Shown here piece by piece: positions 7,903-16,247 of a stretch of 21,882 nt of DNA (the stretch's first letter is position 1; the number at the start of each line of letters is the position of its first letter). The stretch covers positions 1 to 21,882 of the forward strand of contig DHVE01000001.1 of NCBI GenBank assembly GCA_002412495.1. Direction: 5' to 3'. The translations under genes were made by a program, and so were the position numbers. A model generated the notes under the pieces. It had not been told where the DNA came from. It searched no databases and worked only from the letters and a program-made list of their open reading frames with translations. Source of the stretch: Betaproteobacteria bacterium UBA5216. Lineage in GTDB: Bacteria; Pseudomonadota; Gammaproteobacteria; Burkholderiales; SG8-41.

Positions 7903-8217
7903 CTACTTTTCTCCGGCCGAAAAATACGCCCACAAGGCGGCAATTTCTTCCGGCTTTAACACGTCGCCCCATGGCGGCATATTACCCTTGCCGTTGGTGA
8001 CGGATTGAATAAATCGCTGCCGGTCATCCTTCGGGATAGTCGCCAGATCAATCGCCCACTCCGGATTTTTCATGCGGTTGCCGTGGCAGGTGGCGCAGTT
8101 GCGCGCGTAAATCTCACTGCCCGCGTTGATTTGCTCCGGCGTCACCGGCGCGTTCTGCGCCACCGCACCCGCGCAGGCCAGCGCCAACACCACAGTCAAT
8201 ATACCTGTATGTTTCAT
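7903..8217 (-). CDS. Periplasmic mono-heme c-type cytochrome
   Basis: A 104-residue exported class I cytochrome c. It has a signal peptide (about residues 1-20, ending GAVA), the heme-binding motif CATCH (C41, C44, H45), and a likely axial Met in GKGNMPPWG (M80). A C-terminal helix LKPEEIAALWAYFSAGEK packs as in small cytochromes c. It lies between two PQQ dehydrogenase genes, 7 bases downstream of dehydrogenase B and 45 bases upstream of dehydrogenase C, so it is the obvious electron acceptor for them, analogous in role to cytochrome cL in methanol oxidation but not clearly of that family. Transcription from an upstream shared promoter is likely. Confidence 0.93.
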   Translation of the reverse strand: MKHTGILTVVLALACAGAVAQNAPVTPEQINAGSEIYARNCATCHGNRMKNPEWAIDLATIPKDDRQRFIQSVTNGKGNMPPWGDVLKPEEIAALWAYFSAGEK

Positions 8218-8224
8218 TATTGCT

Positions 8225-9904
8225 CTAATCCTTCATGATCGCAAACGTGGTGACCGAACCGCCCGCCGGCACATTCTGGTTATAGCGCGACGCCGAAGCG
8301 CCGCCCTTGCCCGACTGCACCGACACGTATTGCACGCCCTTGTACGTGTAGGTGATCGGCGGCGCGTTGATGCTGGATCCCGTCTGGAACTGCCACAGCC
8401 GTTTACCGTTTTCGATGTCGAGCGCGACCATTTCGCCGGTCAGCAGCCCGGTAAACAACAAGCCGCCATCAGTGGCGAGCATGCCCGCCGAACTCGGCGC
8501 TTCCGTAAGCGGCGCCTCCCACACCACCTTGCCGGTGACCGGTTCGATGGCGCGATGATGGCCCGGCGGCTCCCCCTTGGGCGTCATGGCGGTGGACTGG
8601 ATTCCGGTGGTGTTGCCGCCCGGTATATGCTTCACATCGATGTATTTCAGCACGCGCGCAAGATTCCATGTGTTTGCATAAATCAGATTGGTTTTCGGGT
8701 TGAACGCGATCAGCGTGGCGTTGGTGCCGCGTGACGGAAACACATCCACGGTTTCCCCCTTCAACGCACGATCCAGCAGATCGGTCATCACCGGACGGCC
8801 GGTCTTCATGTCGATGTGGCTCGCCCAGTTGACGCGCACATAGGGATTGGCAGCGATCAACTGCCCGTTGGTTCGGTCGAGCACATAGAGAAATCCGCCC
8901 TTGTGCGCGCTGATCAACACCTTGCGCGGTTTTCCGTCAATGGGCAGATCGGCGATCATCCATTCCGCATTGGCATCAAAATCAAACACGTCGTTGGGAA
9001 CGGTCTGGTAATACCACACCACTTGGCCAGTCTTGGGCCGTAGCGCGAGCACGCAGGTGGTACACAGGCTGTCCATGCCGTCGCGGTATTTCGGGTTATA
9101 GGGCTGCGCGTTGCCGGTTCCGATGTAGAGTAAATCAAGTTCCGGATCGTACGACGAGGATTGCCATGTCGCGCCGCCGCCGTATTTCCAGGCATCCGGC
9201 CAGGTTTTGTGCGGCCAGGTCTCCGAGCCTTTTTCGCCGGGCTCGGGTATGGTCCAGGTACGCCACAGCCGCTTGCCGGTGTTGGGATCGTAGCCATCGA
9301 CGAATCCGCGATTGGTGCTGTCGCCGCCCGCCATGCCCGACACCAGCACGCCGTTAAACACTTGCGGCGCGATCACGCCCCGGCAACCTTCCGCGTAGGT
9401 TTCGCAGAACTTGGTTTTCCAGACTTCCTTGCCGGTTTTCATGTCGAGCGCCATCACGTGTGCATCGAGCGTCTGGCGAAAAAGCTTGCCGTCGTAGATG
9501 GTCGCGGCGCCGCGCATGATCGCGCCGGTCGAAGCCACGCGCATCACGCCGCGATCGTAATTCACCGGCGTGCGCCAGAGTTGCCGGCCGGTGACCACGT
9601 CGATGGCAAATGTCCATTCCGCGTTCACCACGTACATCACGCCGTTGTAGACGGTCGGTTGCGACAGTTCGCCGGTGATGTTGGCGGTACTGAAATGCCA
9701 AACCGGCACCAGACGCTTGACGTTGGATTTGTTGATCTGCTTCAGCGGGCTCCACATTTTCATGTCGGGGCTCATGCCGAAACTCAACACGTTGTCAGTG
9801 TTTTTGTTGTTGTGCAGTTCGTCGGCGCTTTGCGCTCTTGCATTGCTGGCGGCCGTAAACAGCACCGCCGCAAAAAACAATCCCAGGTACTTTACTTTGC
9901 TCAC
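8225..9904 (-). CDS. PQQ-dependent (methanol/ethanol-type) dehydrogenase B
   Basis: A 559-residue exported quinoprotein, paralogous to A and C. It starts with GTG preceded by a strong AGGAGG that sits immediately after the stop of dehydrogenase A (13-base gap). The signal peptide ends near residue 24 (NARA). The catalytic Asp and the extra Asp are in PNDVFDFDA (D308, D310); the metal Asn is N265 in GTGN; D195 (AGGD) stands where Glu is usual; the vicinal Cys pair is replaced (RVASTG). Unlike A and C it carries four mature-domain cysteines: C167 and C174 in FCETYAEGC, and C281 and C284 in CTTC. These may form structural disulfides. It likely oxidises alcohols or aldehydes and donates to the adjacent cytochrome c. 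Confidence 0.9.
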   Translation of the reverse strand: MSKVKYLGLFFAAVLFTAASNARAQSADELHNNKNTDNVLSFGMSPDMKMWSPLKQINKSNVKRLVPVWHFSTANITGELSQPTVYNGVMYVVNAEWTFAIDVVTGRQLWRTPVNYDRGVMRVASTGAIMRGAATIYDGKLFRQTLDAHVMALDMKTGKEVWKTKFCETYAEGCRGVIAPQVFNGVLVSGMAGGDSTNRGFVDGYDPNTGKRLWRTWTIPEPGEKGSETWPHKTWPDAWKYGGGATWQSSSYDPELDLLYIGTGNAQPYNPKYRDGMDSLCTTCVLALRPKTGQVVWYYQTVPNDVFDFDANAEWMIADLPIDGKPRKVLISAHKGGFLYVLDRTNGQLIAANPYVRVNWASHIDMKTGRPVMTDLLDRALKGETVDVFPSRGTNATLIAFNPKTNLIYANTWNLARVLKYIDVKHIPGGNTTGIQSTAMTPKGEPPGHHRAIEPVTGKVVWEAPLTEAPSSAGMLATDGGLLFTGLLTGEMVALDIENGKRLWQFQTGSSINAPPITYTYKGVQYVSVQSGKGGASASRYNQNVPAGGSVTTFAIMKD

Positions 9905-9917
9905 TGTTTCCTCCTGT

Positions 9918-11585
9918 TTATTCCGGCATCAAAGCAAACGTCCAAACCGAACCGCCCGGCGCTGTCAGGCGGCCCGCGAAACGCCGCGGATTGCTGCCGC
10001 CGATGCCCGAGAGGATCGTTACATATTGCACACCCTTGTAGGTGTAAGTAATCGGCGCGGCATTGATGCCGGAGCCGGTTTTGAATTGCCACAGCTGCTT
10101 GCCGTTTTCGATGTCGAGCGCGATGACTTCGCCGGTGAGTTTGCCGGTGAACAATAATCCGCCATCGGTGGCCAGCATGCCGGCCGAATTCACGGCGTCA
10201 TGGAAAGGTACGCTCCACACCTCTTTACCGGTGAGCGGGTTGATCGCCTTGTGATGGCCTTCCGGCTCGCCGGCGGGCGTGGTGAACGTGGTTTCAACGC
10301 CGGTATAACCCGCGCCCAGATTCAGCTTGGCCTCGACAAACTTCATGATGCGCGCCTTGTGCCACGCATTCAGATACACCAGCCCGGTATTCGGATTAAA
10401 CGCCGCGAGCGTGGCATTGGTACCGCGCGCCGGCCAGAACGTCACCTGTTCGCCCGCCATCGCCTTTTGCAGAATGTCGGTCAGCACGGGGCGGCCGGTT
10501 TTCATGTCGATATGCGTCGCCCAAGTTACCTTCACATACGGATTGGCGGCGATCAACTGGCCGTTGGTGCGATCCAGCACATACAGAAATCCGTTCTTGT
10601 GCGGATTGATCAGCACCTTGCGCGGTTTTCCCTCGACCGTCATATCGGCAAGGATGCTTTCCGCGGTGGCATCGTAGTCATAACTGTCATTGGGCACATA
10701 CTGGTAGTGCCAGACCATTTCGCCGGTCTTGGGCCGCAGCGCGATGATGCTTGCGGTGTAGAGCGAATCCTGGCCTTCGCGATACGACGGATTGTACGGC
10801 TCGGCGTTGCCGGTGCCGACGTAAATCAAATCGAGTTGCGGATCGTAGTTGGCATACTGCCAGGTCGCGCCGCCGCCGTACTTCCATGCATCGGGCTTGT
10901 TGGCATTGGGCCAAGTCTCCGAACCTTTTTCGCCAGGCGCCGGTACCGTGTGCGTGCGCCAAAGCCGCTTGCCGGTTTCTGGATCGTAGCCCTCGATAAA
11001 TCCGCGCGTGGTGCTGTCGCCGCCGCCCATGCCCGACACCAGCACGCCGTTGGCGATGATCGGCGCCACCACGCCTTTGTAGCCCTCTTTCCATTCGGCG
11101 AACTTGGTTTTCCAGATTTCCTTGCCGGTTTTCATGTCGAGCGCCACAACATGCGCATCGACGTGCTGCCGGAACAACTTGCCGTTGTAAATCGTCGCCG
11201 TGCCGCGCATCAGCGCGCCGCCGCCCGCGACCCGCAACGCCGCGCGATCGTAGTTGGCCGGCGTGCGCCACAGTTGCTTGCCCGTGGCGACATCAAACGC
11301 GAAGGTGTTATTGCCGTTCACCACATACATCACGCCGTTGTAGATGGTGGGCTGCGCGTGTTCGCCGGCCTCATTGGCAAGGCTCGCGCTCCATACCGGC
11401 ACCAGCCGTTTGATGTTCGACTTGTTGATTTGCTTCAGCGGGCTGTATTGCTTCAGGTCGTAGCCCATGCCGAACGTGGTGACGTTGTCCGGATTTTTGC
11501 CGTTATTGATCAGTTCATCGGCGGTTTGCGCCCATGCGAACGCAGACATACATGACAGCGAGGCCGCGGCCAGTAACTTTTTCAT
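9918..11585 (-). CDS. PQQ-dependent (methanol/ethanol-type) dehydrogenase A
   Basis: A 555-residue exported quinoprotein and the first of the three paralogs. The start has a strong ribosome binding site (AAGGGGGAG). The signal peptide covers about residues 1-19 (ending AWA). Active-site equivalents are W242 in GGGATW, N260 in GTGN, and D303/D305 in PNDSYDYDA, matching the D-x-D arrangement of lanthanide-type enzymes. D190 (GGGD) replaces the usual metal-ligand Glu, an Ala (A240) precedes T-W where methanol dehydrogenase has Thr-x-Trp, and the vicinal disulfide is missing (RVAGGG). No C-terminal heme domain is present, so it must use a separate cytochrome. A 119-bp gap separates it from the upstream hydrolase, enough for its own promoter. 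Confidence 0.9.
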   Translation of the reverse strand: MKKLLAAASLSCMSAFAWAQTADELINNGKNPDNVTTFGMGYDLKQYSPLKQINKSNIKRLVPVWSASLANEAGEHAQPTIYNGVMYVVNGNNTFAFDVATGKQLWRTPANYDRAALRVAGGGALMRGTATIYNGKLFRQHVDAHVVALDMKTGKEIWKTKFAEWKEGYKGVVAPIIANGVLVSGMGGGDSTTRGFIEGYDPETGKRLWRTHTVPAPGEKGSETWPNANKPDAWKYGGGATWQYANYDPQLDLIYVGTGNAEPYNPSYREGQDSLYTASIIALRPKTGEMVWHYQYVPNDSYDYDATAESILADMTVEGKPRKVLINPHKNGFLYVLDRTNGQLIAANPYVKVTWATHIDMKTGRPVLTDILQKAMAGEQVTFWPARGTNATLAAFNPNTGLVYLNAWHKARIMKFVEAKLNLGAGYTGVETTFTTPAGEPEGHHKAINPLTGKEVWSVPFHDAVNSAGMLATDGGLLFTGKLTGEVIALDIENGKQLWQFKTGSGINAAPITYTYKGVQYVTILSGIGGSNPRRFAGRLTAPGGSVWTFALMPE

Positions 11586-11704
11586 GATCTCCCCCTTCTA
11601 TAAATATTGCGGATGATGGTACCCAATTAACCAGACCACTCTATACCTAGCGTCCACTTGTCCCTATAGCACCCACTGGCGAACCGCCGGTCTAAAAGCT
11701 CCAA

Positions 11705-12574
11705 CTATTTGTTTTTATTAATAAATTCACGCATCACATGTACAAAGCCCAGCGGATTATCGAGCGTCACGTGGTGATCACTGTTGGAGACCTCGGCCAC
11801 TTCGACTTGCGGCGCGCGTGATTTCACTTCGGCAATCACTTCAGGCGTGATGCGCGCGCTGCGGTCACCCTTCACCAGCAACGCGGGAATTTTAATGTTG
11901 TTCCAGTACGGGAAACTGTCCATGCGTTCGCGCATGGCGTAAATTCTGCGATCCACCTTGTAACGCCAGCGACCGTCTTCAAACGGGCGGCCGCTGTGCC
12001 GGGCGATGTGCTGTATCACCTCGCGCGTGGCCACGCTGCCTGCGGGGCGCACTTTGTAATTCGCGAGAAACTCTTCCTGCGTGGCGTAGTGGCGGCCTTC
12101 GCGATTGCCCACTGCGTGCATATTGGCGATGCGATCCGGCGGCATGCAGATGGTGGAGTCGATCAGAATAAACGCCTTGGCACGCCCCGGAAAGGTCGAT
12201 GCAAACACGGTGGATACCACGCCGCCCATCGAATGCCCCACCAAAACAAAATCGCGCAACCCGAGTTTGTCGACCGCCTCGTTCAGATCGGCGGCGTAGC
12301 GCCCATACGAATAATCCGGCGTGGGAGATTTATCCCATTCACTATCGCCGTGCCCGCGCTGATCGATGGCGCGCACATGGTAGTCAGCGGTAAAACCGCT
12401 GGCGATGAAATCAAACCAGTGCGCGTGCGCCGCACCGCCATGCACACAGAGCATTGCCGGCTTGCCGGCCGTGCCGAAATCCTGCACATGCAGCTTGAGG
12501 CCGGCGACCTCGATGAATTTATCCGTGTAGGCGGCGGGTTTGAGTTCGGTGTGGTTATTCAGTTGCGCGGACAT
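11705..12574 (-). CDS. Alpha/beta hydrolase
   Basis: A 289-residue alpha/beta-hydrolase-fold protein. It has the oxyanion-hole motif CVHGGAAH (about 43-50), the strand and loop IDQRGHGDS (about 70-78), the nucleophile elbow GHSMGG (S115), a likely acid D237 in KGDRSARI, and the catalytic His in the SDHHVTLD segment (H267 or H268). No signal peptide is present, so it is cytoplasmic. Members cleave esters, lactones, carbon-carbon bonds of ring-cleavage products, or epoxides; the sequence does not decide between these. It follows the Bug receptor gene by about 47 bases on the same strand and precedes PQQ dehydrogenase A, which suggests a role in processing a compound handled by this cluster. Start supported by AAGGAA upstream. 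Confidence 0.92.
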   Translation of the reverse strand: MSAQLNNHTELKPAAYTDKFIEVAGLKLHVQDFGTAGKPAMLCVHGGAAHAHWFDFIASGFTADYHVRAIDQRGHGDSEWDKSPTPDYSYGRYAADLNEAVDKLGLRDFVLVGHSMGGVVSTVFASTFPGRAKAFILIDSTICMPPDRIANMHAVGNREGRHYATQEEFLANYKVRPAGSVATREVIQHIARHSGRPFEDGRWRYKVDRRIYAMRERMDSFPYWNNIKIPALLVKGDRSARITPEVIAEVKSRAPQVEVAEVSNSDHHVTLDNPLGFVHVMREFINKNK

Positions 12575-12621
12575 CGCTTGCTATTTCCTTGAGTTCCATC
12601 ATGCCGATCAGAATCATCGAA

Positions 12622-13596
12622 TCAATCCATTTTCGCGCCGGTTTCCTTTACCAGCTTCGCCCAGCGCGCGATTTCCTTCTTCATGTAATCCCCCAGATAT
12701 TCGGGCGTACTGCCGATGGCCTCGAACGCTTCCGAGGTCAGCCGGGTGCGCAATTCTTGCGTCTTCAGCGCGGCGACGAATTCGCGGTTCAGGCGCGCAA
12801 CGATATCCGGCGGCGTGCCCGCGGGCGCCAGCGCGCCGTACCAGACCGAAGAATCGTATCCGGGCACGGATTCGGCAATCGCCGGCAGGTCGGGCAGCAC
12901 CGGCGAGCGCTTGACCGTGGTGACGCCCAGCGCGCGCAAGCGACCGGTGCGCAAAAAGCTGCTGGTCGAGGTGTAGGTAAGGTAGCTGATTTGCACTTGC
13001 CCCGCGATCAAGTCGGTCATCGCCGGTGCGCCGCCCTTGTACGGAATGTGCATGGTCTTCACGCGCGCCAGCGAATTCAGCATCTCGCCCGCGAGGTGCG
13101 AACCGCTGCCGTTGCCCGCCGAGCCATACCGCAATTCATTAGGGGAATTGCGTGCGAGCGTGAGCAAATCCTTCATTGACTTCGCCGGCACCGACGGGTG
13201 TATGACCAGCAAGTACGGCGCAATACCCGCCAGCGTGATCGGCGCGTAATCGCGTATCAGGTCATACGGCAGCTTGGGAAACAAACTCGGGTTCACCGCC
13301 AACTGCGCGGTAATCGCGAACACCAGTGTGTAGCCATCGGGCGGCGATTTCGCCACGGCATCCATGCCGATGTTACCGCCCGCGCCACCGCGATTTTCCA
13401 CCACCACCTGCTGGCCCATCGCAGGCGTCATCAACTGCGCCAGCGTGCGCGCGACAATATCGGTGCCGCCGCCGGGCGGATACGGCACGACGATGCGGAT
13501 GGGTTTGGCGGGATAGGTTTGCGCGGCAGCCGTCGCGACAAACACTGGCGCCATCGCCAGCGCCGCCGCCCAACCCGTGGCGCGAAATATTGACAT
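12622..13596 (-). CDS. TTT/Bug (TctC-like) periplasmic solute receptor
   Basis: A 324-residue canonical Bug receptor. The start MSIFRATGW at 13596 is preferred over an ATG 13 codons upstream because the signal peptide (about 1-25, ending TAAA) starts here and GGGAAGAG precedes it. Hallmarks are PIRIVVPYPPGGGTDIVART (ligand loop with Asp), VVENRGGAGGNIGMDAVAK, SPPDGYTL, MHIPYKGGAPAMTDLIAGQV and RSPVLPDLPAIAES. The gene is first in the minus-strand cluster that continues with the hydrolase and the PQQ dehydrogenases, which makes its ligand a plausible substrate or product of that cluster. No permease subunits are nearby. Confidence 0.94.
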   Translation of the reverse strand: MSIFRATGWAAALAMAPVFVATAAAQTYPAKPIRIVVPYPPGGGTDIVARTLAQLMTPAMGQQVVVENRGGAGGNIGMDAVAKSPPDGYTLVFAITAQLAVNPSLFPKLPYDLIRDYAPITLAGIAPYLLVIHPSVPAKSMKDLLTLARNSPNELRYGSAGNGSGSHLAGEMLNSLARVKTMHIPYKGGAPAMTDLIAGQVQISYLTYTSTSSFLRTGRLRALGVTTVKRSPVLPDLPAIAESVPGYDSSVWYGALAPAGTPPDIVARLNREFVAALKTQELRTRLTSEAFEAIGSTPEYLGDYMKKEIARWAKLVKETGAKMD

Positions 13597-13983
13597 CAAG
13601 ACTCTTCCCTGTTCGTGCATAACGTGGGGCGTCAACGTTGCCTATTGTTTTTATTGTGTTACTGGCGACGCCGACAGACAGTAAGTTCGGATTTTGTGGG
13701 AAGGCCACGCGCCTGTCTACCTGCATGAACAATCGAGCAGGAATTGCCGCATCCAGTCCATAAAGCGGGCGTCACTGACTGCAATAGCAGACGTGGGCAA
13801 TACCGGTAAACGGCGCGCCCAATTGCGCATTGCTTTTACAAAGGCACATTTCGTGCCGCGCAAACTTCGCGGCTCAAGAGCGGATGATCCATCCCGTAGG
13901 TGTAAAACTCCGCGTAGGCATCCTGTCCCGGCGTGGCGGCAATCCCTTTACAATCGGTCTTTCACAGGAGGGAGATATCTCAC
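13597..13983. other. Divergent intergenic region with a possible gene remnant
   Basis: This gap of about 390 bases separates the minus-strand Bug/PQQ cluster from the plus-strand enzyme pair and should hold both promoters, though no convincing -35/-10 pair was found. On the minus strand a short open stretch (about 13836-13960) reads as ordinary-looking protein, including GQDAYAEFYTYGMDHPLLS and a following REVCAARNVPL before TAA. It has no start with a ribosome binding site and may be the remnant of a lost gene or chance. Confidence 0.3.
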
Positions 13984-14841
13984 ATGACGCCAACTGACAA
14001 ACGCAAGCGCCTGCGCGCGATATTGAATGGCAACGAACTGGTTTCGCCGGCGACGGTGTTTGACGCGCTGTCGGCACGTGTCGCCGAATCAGCGGGCTTC
14101 GAGACCGGCATCCTGTCCGGATCGGTAAGTGCCGCCACTGTGCTTGCCGCGCCTGACCTTGCGTTGCAAACACTCTCTGAATTCGCGGCGCAGGTGCGCG
14201 TCGTCACGCGCGCCTGCGATCTGAGCGTTTTCGTCGATGCCGATCAGGGCTACGGCAACGCGCTGAATGTCATGCGCACGGTGGAAGAACTCGAACACGC
14301 CGGGCTCGCCGGGCTTGCCATCGAAGACCTCGTAATGCCACATCCCTTTGGCGTGCACGGCAAAGATCAACTCATTTCCGTGCCGGAGATGATGGGCAAG
14401 CTCAAGGCGGCCCTCGCCGCGCGCCGCGATCCGTCGCTGGTGCTGGTGGCGCGCACCGCGTCACTGCGCATCGAGCCCCTCGACAAAGTGCTTGCACGCG
14501 TTCGCGAGTACGCGAATTCCGGCGTCGATGGCGTGTTTATCACCGGCCTCGCAAAACTCGAAGATCTCGAAGCCATCCGCGGCGCGGTGAACATCCCGAT
14601 CATTCTCGGCTCTGCGGCGGGTCTAAAGCGCGCCGACCTCGCCGCGCGTGGCGTGCGGTTTTGTCTGCAAGGACACGCCGTGCTGGCGGCAATCGCCAAG
14701 GCGATGCACGACACCTATACGCACTTTCGCAACGGCGGAACCGCGGATGGTCTCAAACCCATCCTTGCCACGCCGGAGGAAATGGCGCGGCTCATCGGCA
14801 AGGCCGAGTATGAACGGCTCTCCGAGAATTATTTAAACTAG
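13984..14841 (+). CDS. Isocitrate lyase/PEP mutase superfamily enzyme, oxaloacetate decarboxylase (PA4872)-like
   Basis: A 285-residue TIM-barrel enzyme. The Mg-binding motif VDADQGYGNALNVMRTV (D85, D87) and IED (E114, D115), the Arg in VARTAS (R157) and the late GHA motif (H231) resemble the Pseudomonas PA4872-type oxaloacetate decarboxylase, which also has the GYGNALNVMRTV stretch and a His at this late position. The isocitrate-lyase catalytic loop KKCGH is absent, so a lyase acting on methylisocitrate or isocitrate is unlikely. The start ATG at 13984 has an excellent Shine-Dalgarno sequence (AGGAGGGAG). The hydroxy-acid oxidase gene follows on the same strand after 126 bases, suggesting a joint role in hydroxy- and keto-acid metabolism. 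The oxaloacetate decarboxylase function is inferred from remembered similarity. Confidence 0.88.
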   Translation: MTPTDKRKRLRAILNGNELVSPATVFDALSARVAESAGFETGILSGSVSAATVLAAPDLALQTLSEFAAQVRVVTRACDLSVFVDADQGYGNALNVMRTVEELEHAGLAGLAIEDLVMPHPFGVHGKDQLISVPEMMGKLKAALAARRDPSLVLVARTASLRIEPLDKVLARVREYANSGVDGVFITGLAKLEDLEAIRGAVNIPIILGSAAGLKRADLAARGVRFCLQGHAVLAAIAKAMHDTYTHFRNGGTADGLKPILATPEEMARLIGKAEYERLSENYLN

Positions 14842-14967
14842 CGTGCGGCGGCGCCCCATGTAGCTGGCCCTGATGCAAGTCTGGCCGCGCCGTATTCGCT
14901 TAACGCGGAATAACGCAGAACAGTCGCGCCTCTACCATAACGTCTCTTCCCGGAACAAGGATTTCCC

Positions 14968-16221
14968 ATGTCCATCGCCGCGCAAGAAGCCAACGATACG
15001 ATTTCCTTTTCGCAATCCACGGCGCGAATCACGCCCGAGCCGGCGCTGCCGCGCGCCTTGCGCGGCATACTCTCGCTGGATGATTTCGAGGCGCCGGCGC
15101 GCGCTTACATCCCGCGTCCGATTTTCGGCTACATCAAAAGCGGCGCGGAACGTGAAGACTCCATGCGCGGCAATCGCGCCGCGTATGAATCGCTCGCGTT
15201 CCTGCCGAAAACCATGGTGAACACCGGCGAGCGCACGCAAAAAACCACGCTGTTCGGACACGCCTACGATTCGCCCTTCGGCGTGTCGCCGATGGGAGGC
15301 ATCTCTCTCGGCGCCTATCAGGGCGACGTCGTGATGGCGCGCTCCACCTCGGCGGCGAACATTCCGATGATACTGTCGGGTGCCGCGCTCACCCCGCTCG
15401 AAAAGGTTAAGGAGGCCGGGACGCTGGCGTGGTTTCAGGCCTACATTCCCGGCGATGAAGCCGAAATCACCAAGCTCGTTGACCGCGTGGCGCGCGCGGG
15501 CTATGAAACGCTGGTGGTGACGGTGGATGTTTCCGTCTCTGCGAATCTTGAGTTCAGTCTGCGCAGCGGTTTTCGCAAACCGTTCCGCCCGACACCGCGT
15601 TTTATCTGGGACATCGCCATGCGGCCGCGCTGGCTCACCGGCATGCTGCTGCGCACGCTGATTTTGCACGGCATGCCGCATGTGGAAAACATGGGGCCGC
15701 GCTCGCCGATGATTTCACGCGAGGCAGCGCGCCCGCGCGGCGGGCTGGATCGCTTGTGCTGGCCGCATCTGGCGTTAATCCGCCGCTTGTGGAAAGGCAA
15801 TCTGGTGCTGAAGGGCGTGCTCAACAAACACGACGTGAAAGTCGCGCGCGACCACGGCGTCAACGGCATCATCGTCTCCAACCACGGCGGACGCCAGCTC
15901 GACGGCGCGATTGCGCCGCTGCGCGTATTGCCCGGCATTGTTGCCGAGGCGGGCGACATGACCATCATGATCGACAGCGGCATCCGTCGCGGCACTGATG
16001 TGCTGAAAGCGCTCGCGCTCGGCGCGAAATTCTGTTTTGTCGGGCGGCCGTTTTTATACGCCGCTTCGATCGCCGGTGATGCCGGCGTTGCGCACGCGAT
16101 CAAAATCCTGCGCGGTGAAATTCATCGCGACATGGCGTTGCTGGGTGTGAACACCATTGCCGAGGTCACGCGCGAGCGGCTGGTGCGGGCGAACGAATTC
16201 GACGGTCTTCAGTTGAATTAA
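14968..16221 (+). CDS. FMN-dependent alpha-hydroxy-acid oxidase/dehydrogenase
   Basis: A 417-residue member of the glycolate oxidase/L-lactate dehydrogenase family. Visible FMN and active-site elements are SPMGG (about 107-111), FQAY (Y159), VTVDVSVSANLEFSLRSGF, the FMN-binding Lys in VLKGV (K282), the catalytic His and substrate-binding Arg in SNHGGRQLDG (H306, R309), and the phosphate-binding region IDSGIRRGTDVLKALALGA followed by VGRPFLYA. It oxidises an L-2-hydroxy acid to the 2-keto acid, passing electrons to oxygen or to a quinone or cytochrome; which of these is not decided by sequence. The N-terminus is about 35 residues longer than the minimal family form. There is no signal peptide. 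Ligand identity (lactate, glycolate, mandelate or other) is open. Confidence 0.93.
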   Translation: MSIAAQEANDTISFSQSTARITPEPALPRALRGILSLDDFEAPARAYIPRPIFGYIKSGAEREDSMRGNRAAYESLAFLPKTMVNTGERTQKTTLFGHAYDSPFGVSPMGGISLGAYQGDVVMARSTSAANIPMILSGAALTPLEKVKEAGTLAWFQAYIPGDEAEITKLVDRVARAGYETLVVTVDVSVSANLEFSLRSGFRKPFRPTPRFIWDIAMRPRWLTGMLLRTLILHGMPHVENMGPRSPMISREAARPRGGLDRLCWPHLALIRRLWKGNLVLKGVLNKHDVKVARDHGVNGIIVSNHGGRQLDGAIAPLRVLPGIVAEAGDMTIMIDSGIRRGTDVLKALALGAKFCFVGRPFLYAASIAGDAGVAHAIKILRGEIHRDMALLGVNTIAEVTRERLVRANEFDGLQLN

Positions 16222-16247
16222 CGTAACCTTTTTTTTATTTATTTTTT

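Noticed and set aside
10200..11555. 451-residue plus-strand open frame opposite PQQ dehydrogenase A (and similar frames opposite B and C)
   Set aside because: His/Arg/Val-rich translations of GC-rich antisense sequence, with no motifs and no ribosome binding sites; the minus-strand quinoproteins are certain.
11678..11688. GGCG-AAC-CGCC palindrome as a terminator between hydrolase and PQQ A
   Set aside because: Only four pairs and no T-tract on the relevant strand; a chance hairpin in GC-rich DNA.
14932..15681. 249-residue minus-strand frame opposite the hydroxy-acid oxidase
   Set aside because: Arg/His-rich shadow with no recognisable motif; the plus-strand enzyme has all family motifs.
16222..16247. 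T-rich stretch between convergent genes as a terminator
   Set aside because: A long T run is present but no stem precedes it on the plus strand.
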